DNA from: Orobanche coerulescens
Lineage: Eukaryota; Streptophyta; Magnoliopsida; Lamiales; Orobanchaceae
NCBI GenBank assembly: GCA_033398695.1
Contig: CM065801.1
Span: 52,214,358-52,278,357 of the forward strand
DNA: 64,000 nt
Direction of reading: 5' to 3'
Positions within the stretch are counted from its first letter, which is position 1; each line of letters begins with the position of its first letter. Position numbers and translations under genes: made by a program. Of the stretch, positions 1 to 12,214 are shown one piece after another. Below the pieces are notes generated by a model. That model was not told the origin of the DNA. It did no database searches and worked only from the letters and a program-made list of their open reading frames with translations.

Positions 1-1289
1 ATTTTACCGGGGAAACCTTTTACCGAAAGAGACATGTTTTAAACCTTAAACCAAAATTACAAATGTAAAACCATATAGCAAATGTAAGAACAAAGAAGAT
101 TTCCCACTATTAAATGACACAAAATTACCAAAATATGAACTTTAGGCATAGTAAAATTGGTTCAGCTTATTAAATGACTGCAAATTCAAGTTGGTTTATT
201 AATTGTAGGGAGTCTTATGTCTAAGTTCATTGCATGGTTCATCACTTTGCTTTTACCCCACTCAAAACTCTCTGCTCATAGTCTTCCACTTATGTATCAT
301 CTTTCTCCTAGCCTCCCTCCTCGACATTTTTGTTAGAATTTGGGTGTGTGTGAGTGCTAATAATCCTGATATATTCTCTAAGTTGTGTTGAGATCACTTT
401 TAGATTGAAGTATTTCATCCCTATATGCATCGGGTATCACGAAATCCTCAATTGGATAATACAGAGAACTACAATTTGTTTCTAAGACACGAGAAATCAA
501 AGTAATACACAAAAAGTTGTGTTCTGGAAGAGATCAATTCTGGTGTATATAACCCAACCAAAAGTTAGTTATATTCTGTTAAAAATGGTTGGCGGGAAGA
601 GTCACACATGTTGATGAAAAGGTGTGTCATTGTCTGTTAAGAAAATCAATAGCAGCTAATAAAGATATATACATATAACTTGTGGGTACAATGATCAATG
701 ATCGATGTGTGATGGAAAATCATCATGAATAAGTCAAAGTGTGTAGACGATATGTTACGATAAAAGTTCAAAAGAAATGAATAAATGTATCGTTATATAT
801 ATATCGTTAAAAATTAACTATCGTTATATATATATCGTTATATAACGTATATATAAGTTAATTTTATCAAGTTTTACATCAAATATGTGTACATATATAT
901 ATATATAAAACATTCTTATTATTTTTATAAAATATTATTATCCCGTTTGTATGGGACGGATGTTAAATGAATATATTGACAGCGGTTGTATGGGACGGAT
1001 GTTAAATGAATTATCCCGTTTACTTACAACTTATGAGGGAAAATAACCAACAAAGAATGCGAGAAAATAACCCATTGATATTAATGTGTACAAGAGAAAG
1101 TAATTTTTAATATTATTAAGATTAGCTTAAATATAAAGTCCATACACTTGAAAGCCTCATCAAAAATTCAGACCGCTAAATATCTTGTTGGATATTGTAA
1201 AGTTTTATCAGTGAGATTGTTGGATATTTCTTACCTTGAACCCTCTCATAAACTAATGTCGTGTGAACTCTATTCTCAATTAGGTAATT
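1..1289. other. Noncoding left part of CACTA-1
   Basis: AT-rich sequence with no supportable gene. It probably belongs to the 5' noncoding part of the CACTA element whose transposase starts at 1290. It contains an AT-rich stretch with repeated ATCGTTATATATATATCG-type blocks (about 795-860) and a direct repeat of a segment reading TGTATGGGACGGATGTTAAA (about 947-970 and 987-1010). I saw no CACTA terminus here, so the left end should lie before base 1. Confidence 0.5.
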
Positions 1290-4200
1290 ATGGATCGTAG
1301 TTGGATAAATGTTGCACGAACAAGTAATGAATATGAGAATGGTGTGGAAGAATTTTTGGAGTTTGCTAGGAGACATGTTCCAAACAATAATGGGAGGTTT
1401 TACCGTCCGTGTGTCAACTGTTTGAATGATAGACGATTATGTGATGAAGAAATCCGAGAACACGTCCTCTGTGATGGTTTCAACAGAGTTACACACGATG
1501 GATATGGCATGGTGAATTTGAAATGCCAAGTGTATCCCGAAATGAAGAAGTTGATGATAATATGTATTATCGTCTAGAAGACATGATCAATGATGTTGGC
1601 GCGGAGGCCTTTGAGAAAGCACATGCATACAAGACATGTGAGACCTTGTCCGCTGATGCAGATAAGCCTTTGTACAACAATTGTACAAAGTTTTCACGGT
1701 TGTCTGCCGTATTGAAATTGTTCACGTTGAAGGCATCTCATGGGTGGAGTGACAAAAGTTTCACAGAGTTACTTTGTTTGTTAAAACATATGCTTCCGGA
1801 GGATAATGAATTACGATTCTAACTATAAGGCGAGGAAAATCTTGTGCCCATTGGGCATGGGGTATAAGAAGATTGACGCATGTCCTAATGATTGTATTTT
1901 GTACCGAAATGAGTACAAAAGTTTTCATGCCTGTCCAGTATGCGGGACTTCACGTTTCAAAAACGATGGTGAAGGCGATGCTAGTTCTGATGTTGGTAAT
2001 AAAAAACCACCTGCAAAGGTGTTATGGTATCTCCCAATAATACCAAGATTCAAACGCTTGTTTGCTAGTGCAAAGGAGGCAAAAAACTTGAGATGGCATG
2101 AAGACGAGAGGATAACTGATGGGAAGCTCCGACACCCGGGTGATTCGCCTCAATGGAAGAAAATTAATCAGTTGTTTCCTTCATTTGGCAATGAGCCAAG
2201 AAACCTGAGACTGGGACTTTGTACTGATGGTATGAACCCATTCGGCAATCTTAGCAGCAAGCACAGTGCATGGCCGGTTCTATTGGCCATTTACAATCTT
2301 TCTCCTTTATTGTGTATGAAACGCAAGTACATTATGTTGTCTATGATGATTTATGGTCCAAAGCAACCAGGAAATGATATAGATGTCTACTTGCAGCCGT
2401 TGATTTAAGACTTGAAAATGTTGTGGGAGGAAGGTGTTGATGTATTTGATGCGTATAAAAATGAAACTTTTAAGATGCGTGCAATGGTGTTCTGCACAAT
2501 TAATGACTTCCCAGCATATGGAAACTTGTCTGGTTATAGTGTTAAGGGGCATAAAGCATGCCCTATATGTGAAGAAGGCACATGCTACCATCAGCTTGAG
2601 CACGGAAGGAAGACCGTATACCTTGGTAGTCGAAGATTTCTCAAGTCGGACCATCCTTATCGTAGATTGAAGAAAGCTTTCAATGGTGAGCAAGAGTTTA
2701 AAGCTGCTCCACAAGCATTAAGTTCACAGGAAGTGTATGAGCGAGTGAAAGATATTAATGTGACACTTGGTAAGATGCAAAAGCCTGTTGAGAGAAGCTC
2801 ATGGAAAAAGAGATCTATCTTTTTTGAGCTTCCATACTGGAAAGAGCTTGAAGTGAAACACTGTATTGATGTGATGCATGTGGAGAAAAACGTTTGTGAT
2901 AGTCTTACAGGAACACTTCTCAACATACAAGGGAAGACTAAGGATAACATGAATGCGCGAAAGGATATGGTTGATATGCGAATACGAAAGGAGTTAGCTC
3001 CAGTACCACGCGGTAAGAGAACTTATATACCACCAGCTTGTCATACATTATCTAAAAAGGAGAAAAGAAGTTTTTGTGAGTGCTTACGTTGCATAAAAGT
3101 TCCTCAAGGTTATTCTTCGAATGTTAAGAGGTTGGTGTCAATGAAGGACCTGAAATTGGAGTCATCATGTGTTGATGCAACAACTTTTACCTGTGGCTAT
3201 TCGAGGTATACTCCTAAAGAAATTAAGACGTACCATAAGTAGATTGTGTTTCTTCTTCAATGTTATTTGTATGAAGGTGATTGACCCTCGGGTATTGGAT
3301 GATCTTGAGATTGAAGCTGCAATTATTTTATGTCAGCTTGAAATGTATTTCCCACCTTCTTTTTTCGATATTATGGTACATTTAATCATTCATCTAGTGA
3401 GGGAGATACGATTATGTGGACCTGTGCATTTACGATGGATGTATCCATTTGAGCGATACATGAAAATACTTAAGGGGTATGTGAAAAATCATCGTAGCCT
3501 AAGCCTCTATTGTTGAAAGATATGTTGCGAAGAGGTCATTGAATTTTGTAACGAATATTTATCTCAAACGAAATCATTGGGATTCCTAAGTCTCGCCACG
3601 ATGGTAGAGGTCTTGGAAAGGGAACACATGGGGGGAAAATGAAGAGTGTTGATCGTGAAGAGATGCTACGAGCACATCTATACATCCTAACAAACACTCC
3701 TGAAGTTCAACCTTACTTAGACGCACATAAGACACTCATAAAAGAACAAAATCCTCGAAAATCTGAAATGTGGTTGGTGAATGAGCATAACAAGACATTC
3801 TTATCTTGGTTCAAGGATCATGTTGCAAATGATCACTCAGTTCCGGATATAGTTACATGGTTAGCTGGTGGACCGAACTTTGATGTCATATGTTGGCGCG
3901 GATATGACATAAACGGGTATTCCTTCTACACAAAAGACAAAGATGAGAAGAGTACTATGCAGAATAGTGGAGTTACAATAGTGGCTGAATCAATGCATTT
4001 CTCTAGCGCAAAAGATAGAAACCCGTTGTGTGCAAATAGCTCTTATTTTGGAATTATTGAAGATATATGGGAGGTTGACTATATTAAATTTACCGTTCCT
4101 GTTTTCAAATGTAAATGGGTTGATGGTAATAGTGGTGTGAAGGTAGATGAGTTAGGATTTACATTGCTTGATTTTAGTAAAGTGGGCTACAAAAATGAGC

Positions 4201-4448
4201 CATTTGTCATGGCATGCCAAGCAAAGCAAGTATTTTTTGTCACCGACCCGAGTAACAAGAATTGGTTAGTTGTCCTTCAAAGTAAAAGGAAAATATATGG
4301 TGATGATACGGATGAAGAAGATATCTCTGAGATCCCTTCATTTTCATCAAGGCTACCTGACGTAAATGAAGAAGATGAATTTGATTGTGTTCATGCCGCA
4401 AGAAACGATCATCGGGAAGGGATATGGGAGAACACACCAATTTATTAG
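1290..4448 (+). pseudogene. TNP2-type CACTA transposase, broken by stops and frameshifts
   Basis: The product would be the TNP2 transposase that cuts CACTA ends. Family features appear in order. An N-terminal transposase-associated domain lies at 1290-1510 (MDRSWI start, cysteine-containing RPCVNC). The TNP2 core at about 1850-2990 has CPVC and CPICEEG zinc-binding motifs, TDGMNPF, GNDIDVYLQPL and CIDVMHVEKNVCDSL, the last three holding probable catalytic aspartates. A DUF4218-like region (CQLEMYFPPSFFDIMVHL, MYPFERYM) lies at about 3270-3510 and a DUF4216-like region (FKCKWVD) at about 4040-4300. The reading frame shifts near 1550, 1806 and 3170, an in-frame TAA follows PLI at 2406, and another break lies between 3516 and 3639. 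Some breaks could be introns, but the TAA inside the catalytic core cannot. I call it a pseudogene with high confidence in the family. Confidence 0.9.
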
Positions 4449-5763
4449 TTTGTTATTCAGTTTTTTTTTTGGTGTCATTTTTTTTTTGGGATTGGTAATT
4501 TACTTTTCGAAGTTTGTTCGTTTGGTTTAAGATTTCTGGAAATCAAGAAACTGAAGCATGTCTTGATTGCAAGTTGTTTGATGTGTTTTTTTAGCCAATA
4601 TTGATCATTTCCACACTTGAGGCATAGTTTTGCTTATAAATTTTGTTATTTGTGGTTAAATTACCACGTATACACTTTATATGTGATGTTGAAGATTTAT
4701 CTAAATTATTGTTGAATCTAACAGTAGTATTTGCTAAGCATTTTTTCGCTCACCTTTCTTCTTATTTCTTCCACACAGTGAAGACTGAAGTTGGGTTATT
4801 TTATTACAGATTTATATTATATAAAGTGTAAGACTTTATAATATTTGATATTATATGTATGGTAGTTGGTTAGTTGAACTCCTAATCGGAGGAATACTAA
4901 CATTATGTTACTCTGGGACGCTTTAGTCCAGCCGAGTCACCATGATATAGTTCTTTTCAGTATTTTTGTAATATTTCACTTTTTCTTTCACTGCATTTCA
5001 CTGCATGTGGCTAATTTGTACCTGTATAAGTGATGATAATGCAGGTTATTATATTAGTTTTGTATTGTGGTGCATGACGTCCTGAGTTTGGGGGCATGGC
5101 AGGTTTGGTATCAGAGTTGTAGTGATATTCATTGAATCGAGAGCTAGAATATAACTTAGTTTTATGACTCGCATAGAGTTCGCTTTGGGGTTGCGCATAG
5201 TACATCGAAAGTAGTAATATGGAAGCTTCTTTAATAGCTTTACCTTTACTGATTATAACTTTTAAAACTTTGATGAAATTGTATCTGATTTTAGTAGTGA
5301 GGTTAGGGTTATTGAGGTCCGCATGTACTCTTATTCGCCGATAGACTGACTCACCGAGCGCGATGTTGCTCCTGAGGTTGCTTCTTTTCCATATGGTTCA
5401 GTTATTTTCTCTATTCCAGATAACATGGAGTTCTTTGATATATTTGGTCATATATCTAGTTCTACTCTAGCATCAGACATGGTCATAGATTCAGGGACTT
5501 ACTCTCCTAGGTTTGCTTCAGTTTGAAAAAAGAATAGTTCTTGCTTCTTTCCCAGCACTCTGTGATCATATTTCTTTGCTTCTTCCAACAAGGCGAAGCT
5601 GATCACTTCTCAAATCATACTTTGTGCTCACAGGAAGCTGATCACTAAAGAAAAACAAGGTATAGAGGAAGAGTTGAATAACTGCGAGACCATACTTATT
5701 TTACCGAAATAAATGATAAATAAAATTTCCATAAGCAGATGTGAAAAGCACTAGAACACTTAC
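4449..5763. other. Noncoding spacer with an LTR-retrotransposon-like fragment
   Basis: No gene is supportable here. At 5106-5116 the plus strand reads TGGTATCAGAG, the usual primer-binding site (PBS) of plant LTR retrotransposons (complement of initiator Met-tRNA). Sequence from about 4860 to 5100 could therefore be the 3' part of an LTR. A short open stretch at about 5350-5525 (DVAPEVASFPYGSV...) follows but I do not recognise it. The fragment lacks a second LTR or a target duplication that I can find, so it would be an old truncated insertion between TNP2 and the captured XPD piece. Confidence 0.35.
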
Positions 5764-6385
5764 CTCCCACGAGCCAGAAACATAGGGCAAATGCAATCCC
5801 TTGTTAAGGACATTGTAAAGCTTCGGCTTATAACAGGATTGAAATTAAGAAGACGTGGGTAGAGATCAATGGGGCTCAGTGTCCCAGAAGTAATTACCAT
5901 AGACTGGAACCGTTCAAACACAGGCTTTATGGCAAGAAAAGCATCGTGACAGCAAAGCTGCACACCAAGGTGATCGTTTCATAAGAAACTAAAGAGTGAA
6001 GCGAAGAAAAATAAAGAGAAATCTAAATTGATTATTAGAAAATATATTCTGTAATACAATGCAGGGGAAGAAAATATAACATTTCATCAAAATTTCCAAT
6101 CACCAACAGCTAATGAATGGTAGATCTATGCTATCAAACGGTTATCCACGAACAAATAAAGTACTACTAAAAGATCTCAAAAGCTATCTCCCAAGATATG
6201 GACAAACAACCAAATTTTCAAAGAAAATTAGTTTGCCCCCACTACTAAATTAGAAATGTATGTACCGGAGTACAGGATCGTGTATATGTGGCATTCTTTC
6301 ATCGAAAGGCTCAATAATAATAGAAAATCCTCGAGTGTAAGTCCCCACCAGAGTTGGCAGGTTGCAAATCGCTTGGATGTCTGAT
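5764..6385 (-). pseudogene. Captured XPD/ERCC2 (UVH6) helicase fragment with its intron
   Basis: XPD is the 5'-3' DNA helicase of TFIIH, acting in transcription and nucleotide-excision repair. Read on the minus strand, exon 6385-6266 (left boundary approximate) encodes LVGTYTRGFSIIIEP and ERMPHIHDPVL. Exon 5957-5764 encodes [32 protein letters not shown] and [15 protein letters not shown], all typical of plant XPD. The 308-bp intron (6265-5958) keeps GT (GTACATA) and an acceptor ending TGTGCAG. The second exon ends at a GTAAGTG donor. One base appears lost at the end of the first exon, just before the donor. Only about 105 codons of a roughly 760-residue protein remain, without the Walker A motif, so no helicase can be made. 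It lies antisense between the two genes of CACTA-1, which marks it as transduplicated host DNA. Confidence 0.88.
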
Positions 6386-6541
6386 CCCAAATAAGTTAAG
6401 ACAATAAGTTCCCTGTATCCCAAATAATGTATTTTAGGTACATATATAAAATCAGGATGTTTTGTAATTTCTAGATCAAGTTTACACAACGTGATTCGTT
6501 TTTTGTGAAAATTTTCATTGGTGTATTTTTCTTACAGGTGA
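6386..6541. other. Junction between the XPD fragment and the second CACTA-1 gene
   Basis: Short noncoding stretch. It probably includes XPD intron sequence upstream (minus strand) of the captured exon and the leader of the downstream plus-strand gene, whose first ATG I place at 6542. Confidence 0.4.
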
Positions 6542-8321
6542 ATGGAGGAATCTAGAGGTGATGATGAAAACACCACGAAAAGAATCAAGCAGAAGGGAAC
6601 ACGAATGAAGAAGCTTACCCTTAAAAGGGGTACCATCGGAAGGTAAAGATGGTTTTCGATAATCATTTGGAGCCAATCGGACCCGACAAAGAAAGCGTCG
6701 ACAACTTTATTAGTTATATCTCTTTCTTAGCGAAGCAAAATCAACATATTGATTAACGATCGATAGTTTGCCCGATACGAATAAGGAATGATTTGGCAAG
6801 CGTTATTGGTAACATATTTTCCCCAATATGTTGCCATAATATGGTCCCTCTTCATTTTTTTGCTTATTGTAGTCACGTAGTACCTTTCTTATTGAACACC
6901 AACCTGTTTTTATCCATAATTATTGTAGGAGACATTTGACATGCCCGATCGTGATAAATTGAAGGATAAGTGGATAAAATATCTGGGACGCGTTGGAGGG
7001 CCTTCAAGACTAGCACAGGCGTATATATTTTGGAGGTCTCCAGGCATTCTTCCGTACGTGGAAGATTATAAGTTCCTTGATCCGGAAACTTGGGAGGCTT
7101 TTATTAGATCGCGTCGACTCCGAGTTTTGGTAACTTAATTTGTTGAGTTGTCGATGATTGGTGTTTTTATGTTTCTCTTCCAAAAATATAAATGATATAC
7201 ACTTATTTCACTATATTTTATTTTTATATTTATAGGCAAAACGAAAGAAAGCTCAAGATATCCAAGCAAATAATAAGTGTCCACACAGATTATCTCGTGG
7301 AGGCTACAAGAATTTAAAGAAAAAAAAATTGATGAGAAATTTAGGGCGAGGAAAGAGGCTTCGTCGGATCTATCTATTGTTCTCTCCTCCATCTCCTCCC
7401 TCTCGTCATGAGACTTGGAAGAGAGCACGCATTAACCCTGAAGGAAAGTTCGTAAATGAGGATGCTCGTGTTGTTTGTGATAAGATTGTAAGTATTGATT
7501 TTACTATATTTAACTAACATAAATATTAAAAAATACTTTAAATATTGAGCACACGACTAAAAAATGCTATATTAAACATTAACCCTCCTACGAAATATTA
7601 TTTAAATACTTTTCAAAAAAATACTTGAACTTTCTTGTAATCCATCACGTACAATGATTGTTTTAATGTTTTCTGCATAGGACTCTTTAGAAGAGCAGTG
7701 CTCCGAGGGTAGCTTCACACCTAGTGGGAGGAACGACATACTTGCAGTTGCAATAGAAAGCCAACACCCCAGTCGTGTAAGAGGTGTTGGGAAGGGAGTT
7801 GGCATTAAGGACTATTTCGGTCGGCTACACCAATCTAGAGGTTCAGGAATGGTGTCACGAGAGGAGTTGGATGTCATCATTGAGCAAGTGAAGCAACAAA
7901 CACAACAAGAATTGCAGAAAGATTGGGAAAAGATGAAGGAACAAATGAAAGCAGAGGTAATGACGATGATAGGCTCACATGGGGAAGGTATACTTAGCTC
8001 TCCAGCAGTCCAGAGCACAAAAGGGAGTTGCGCTCCAGGTCCGATATCATAAGGTACTCACAACGAAGATAACGACGAGTATGAGTTATATGCGGAGGAT
8101 CCTCGAAGGCGACTAGTTGCATATGCTCGCATCCACAACTTGGGGCCAACCATACACCACCGACAAATGAATGGGGATGAGGCTAGGGTGGTGGTGGTAC
8201 GTGTTGTAGTGGGAGATGCACGAGTGCCATGCCCGACGGATGAGGTCAGTATTGTGGCGGAAGCGCCGAACCAGTTTATTGCTTGGCCAAGGAGATTGAT
8301 ACAAAATGTTACAAATAAGGT
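6542..8321 (+). pseudogene. CACTA second gene, N-terminal part (plant transposase Ptta/En/Spm type)
   Basis: This part resembles the Ptta/En/Spm plant transposase family (Pfam Transposase_24), thought to bind subterminal repeats. Exon 1 starts at ATG 6542 (MEESRGDD), then TRMKKLTLKRG and, after a frame break, LEPIGPDKESVDNFISY. Exon 2 follows a TTGTAG acceptor at 6930 (DKLKDKWIKYLGR). Exon 3 starts near 7237 (KRKKAQDIQANNKCPHRLS, GGYKN) and runs to about 7488. Exon 4 starts near 7681 (GSFTPSGRNDILAVAIES, GVGIKDYFGR). A glutamine/lysine-rich, probably coiled-coil stretch follows at about 7860-7960. An in-frame TAA at 8050-8052 precedes a further coding stretch to about 8321 that ends at a GTAACAC donor. 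Introns keep GT/AG borders, but the frame breaks and stop argue against a functional full-length protein. It continues into the Ulp1-like exons. Confidence 0.75.
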
Positions 8322-9184
8322 AACACACACACACATGTACGTTATTAGTGTTTAATATACCTTCTTACGTGCTTTTGGACTCTAGTGCTACACATCAATC
8401 ATTTAAAACCTTCAAGCATCCAATGTGAAACCAGAAAATCAAAATGAAAGATGTAATCGTAAAAGCAAAAACATCTTACCTACTCCAATCTTGGCATATT
8501 TAGTTTGGAACACCTATTAACAATCATGTTATTTGACACAATCAGAAAAGAAAATGCAACAAAGTATTAAATTCAAAGAATATGAGCATAGGTTTGGTTT
8601 TTCATTTCCCTCCTAACCTTAAAGCCAGTGTCGCCTGGATTGAAATAAAATTTCTCCTCGTAACCTGAGAAAAATATAATCAGCTTTAAACAACATTAAT
8701 GTCGAAAATAAAATATCATATGACAAATAACATATAAAGATGCATATAGTACTGCTATTATCAATAAAGATTTTGGTATGCATAAAATTGTACCCATAAT
8801 CAAGTAATTGGGTTGTTTTGTAATATATACAAAATTTCTAAAATTTGGTAATATATAAAAATATGGAAATGTTTTGAAGTTTGAAATTTTTTTGTAATAT
8901 ATACAAAATTTCTAGAAATTGAAATTTTGTAATATATACAAAATCGGTCTGTTTTGAAGTTTGGGGCTGTTTTGAAGTTTAGGGCTGTTTTGTAGAGCCA
9001 AATTCTGTTGAAAACAAATCATTCACTTAGTGTAGAAAATAAAGAAAAAGAATGGTCGATCCTTCACTTAAATTGTTATAACATATTCATGGTGGATAAT
9101 AGTGTTCCCCGAAGTTAAATGAAGGCGTATATCAAACTTTACTTGATTTCAGTTTTCTATTTCTTGTTTCCTTTATATATGTAG
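8322..9184 (+). other. Large intron of the second CACTA-1 gene
   Basis: This lies between the donor near 8322 and the acceptor TATATGTAG at 9184. It is AT-rich and noncoding. It contains three copies of a small inverted repeat of the form TTTTGTA-n-TACAAAA (about 8816-8834, 8894-8912, 8926-8944), plus repeats of TGTTTTGAAGTTT. Confidence 0.55.
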
Positions 9185-11010
9185 GGTATTTCTTTGGCAA
9201 AACAAGTGGATCCAAAATCCTTATCCCAACCAGATACTGATGTGCTGAAACTAATGTGGTTTGCCACGGTTGATATTAAAGAACCCATTCATGTAGATAT
9301 TGAGGCCGAGATAATTGGTGAGAAAAGGGAGTTATTTATTTGTCAACAGGATATCATGGAGTTGTTGCAAAATCAAAAGCTTTGCGTGTCTATCTTGCAA
9401 TTCTACAATAAGTATGTTATTTATCTTTCAACATATAACGCACTCTTAAATGTAATAATGTATATATTTACTTCTTCAAATGTTTGTCCTGTAGCGAATT
9501 TTTTAAATTGACAAAAAATTCAATATTATTGTAGGTATCTCCACAACATGTTGAAATTGTTGGGTAGAGACGAGAAATATGGATTGATGTGCCCACTCAC
9601 CATTCAAAGCACTGGCAATAATAAGCAAGACATAGCAGCATACATTAGGACAAGAATTACAGCAGGAGATTTTGATTGTTTCCTTGCACCGTACTTTGCC
9701 GAGTAAGTAACACTAGTTTAAGTGAAATAGAAAAACTTCAGTTTTTCTAGTGCTTCTCAAAAGATTCATTATGTTTATTTTGTTTCCTGCTTTACTTTCT
9801 CCCTTGCTAAACTCTACTTTTTATTTTTATTTCCATGACTCGCAAAGTACTTGAAATATTGGTCAAGTTCGTTGTATTTGTATCAGATTTAGGAACTTAT
9901 CACATATCAGGAAACAAACAACTAGACAATTATGGTTAGTTTCGACAATATCATCCAACAGTACTTCTGGCCGTTTGAATAATTATGTGGATTTATTGCA
10001 GGGATCATTGGCAATTGATTGTTCTTTGCCCGAAACAGAATGTCGTCGCCTGGTTCTGCTCCCTAGGGAGAAAGCCCAAGAAGGACTTGATCAACAAGAT
10101 TGAGACGTATGAGTTGAATAAAAAATCTCTTTATAGTCTTGTGTGCCTATTTTGAAATAAATTTTTTATTTATTATGTCATAGAGCGTTTGATGCATATC
10201 AAGTTATTAAGGGCAAGCACACTTACAAATTAAAGAAGCCCACATGGGTTTTTCCAAAGGTAAATTTTCAAACATGTTTACTTTCTATACTTATTTAAGT
10301 TAAGGCATTAAATGTTTATAATCATAATTGTTCATTTTAATTTTTTTTTCAAGTGTCACAAGCAAATTGGAGGTTCGGCATGTGGGTACTTTGTTATGAG
10401 GTATATGCTGGAGATCATCACATTAGACATCGTCGACTCATTCGAAAAGGTACCTTATTGTGTACAACCCACTGTTTTTATTTTGGTGTATTAAAACAGA
10501 ATGCTAGTAAGGGTAGTGCAAAGAGTGCATAAATGAGAAAGTATCTGTAATACCTTAGGACAATTCTAAGGTACCCGCGATGTACCATTCACTGCATGTG
10601 TATTTAATCATTGGATCTGTACAACAAAAGAATCCACCACGAATCCAATTGTGAATATATACACACAGGGTACCGTAGCCACGGGGTACCATATAGCTTC
10701 CCGATACCTTAACATGGTATTTGTAATTTTGAAAAACAATTGGGTTTTTTTATAGTAGGTTTCCTGTGAGACTCAATAGACCGGTCTCGGTACCGCTCCC
10801 CTGAAACTAAATGTTATAATTAAAAAAAAAACTAAAAAACTGAAAACCCGCTATAAATATTGAAAATATTTATGGATATTTGATCAAATGGTGGCCTCTT
10901 GTTAATTTGCAGACATTTGATATGGAAGAGCCTTATTCGAAGGATGATATTGATGATGTACGAAGACGTTGGACTCAATATTTTCTGGATTTTACATCTT
11001 TATTGAAGTA
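9185..11010 (+). CDS. CACTA second gene, C-terminal Ulp1-like (C48) cysteine protease exons
   Basis: Ulp1-family C48 peptidases cleave SUMO. Copies are common in plant CACTA and MULE transposons, where their role is unsettled. I infer six exons with GT/AG borders: 9185-9410, about 9535-9702, 10003-10107, 10184-10260, about 10354-10449 and about 10913-11011. Catalytic-core motifs are the His in DHWQLIVL (exon 3) and the nucleophile Cys in GGSACGYFVMRYM (exon 5). The usual Asp of the FLDSL-type motif is replaced in AWFCSLGRK, where Cys stands at that position. Relatives in plant transposons, as I remember them, share this change, so the enzyme may be inactive or use another acid. The last exon ends QYFLDFTSLLK before a stop. 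I see no nonsense codon in these exons, unlike the N-terminal half. Confidence 0.72.
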
Positions 11011-11653
11011 GTAAGAGAGGTTCCTCTATCCTTGTTGGAAGTTGTTATATGATGTTTCTGGGTACTTTTGTAATTAGCCAAGCTCAGGGGCTTTTCTGTA
11101 ATTACTGCATTATGCATCAAGGGATGATAAAACTGTCCTACCAGTTTCTATTGTCTTTCGCATTTTCAAAATTTCCATCTGTCTTTTCAGACAAATGATT
11201 TTCTGGTATGGTGATGTGCAGGTCTATCACTTCTCGAATATCCCGGCTTGAAAGCTGTAGACCCGCCAGTATGCGTTACCGATTGACGTTGTAAATAGAG
11301 TTTTCCTTGGAAAATCAAACGCTGCCTAATATCGTTCCTTATGGACGATCACGTCTTTATTTTTTACTTGGTGGTGGTAATTGATGAAATAGCCAATATT
11401 GTGTGAATTATCATCATGACATACTTTGTCTTGATCCCTTTTTTGGTTTAGTCTAGTTTATGTTAGTTTCCTATTGTCAGGTATTGTGATTGTCGGCTGA
11501 AAACATAGCTATTTTACTCAAGTTGGGAGAGATTAGCGTCGTGGAACTGGAACATATATCCAACTCAATGCTTCTTGTTTCTAGTACCTATTAACAACCC
11601 TGATGCTCCAGACTTGGTCGAATGCTTTTATTGCAAGTTATGTTTGTTATGTA
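11011..11653. other. 3' flank of the CACTA-1 gene up to the Gypsy-A insertion
   Basis: This is noncoding sequence between the stop of the Ulp1-like gene and Gypsy-A. The last five bases (11649-11653, ATGTA) are one copy of the Gypsy-A target duplication. CACTA-1 sequence resumes at 20927. Confidence 0.6.
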
Positions 11654-12214
11654 TGTAACACCCCCAAGTTATTCAGGGATATTACAGCGCCGTAAGCCCC
11701 GCCGTGGGACCCACAAGGCTAAGCATACGCGGAACCATAATTTTTGACCGATAAGGTCTACACACATTGGAATGAAAAACAATACAAAGGTATTCGAAAT
11801 ATAACCAGTGTATTCACAAACATCAAAACTCAATTCAATACTTCGGCAAACACAGTCCGGAACATCAAGGAAAAAGGAAAACAATACTCGAGTATTCAAT
11901 AGCCAATCCAGTACAACAACACTGAACGGGAATCTCCAAAGAAATAAAACTGGAAGAGAGACACAGTATCACACTTGCCCACCATCTTTATGCCGACCCG
12001 ATACCTGCCCGTCCGCTCTCCTGGAACCTGAAATACATGAAACGTATTTCCCCCATAAAGGGGTTAGCCGTCGAATAGCTAGTGCAAGTATATCAAGTAT
12101 GAAACACAATACTCCTCGACAATAAAGTAAATGTAATCCATCAATTCATCAATATCCGTCAATTCATCAATATAAGACTAGTATTCCGGAATGACTAAAA
12201 TCTCAAGACGTATG

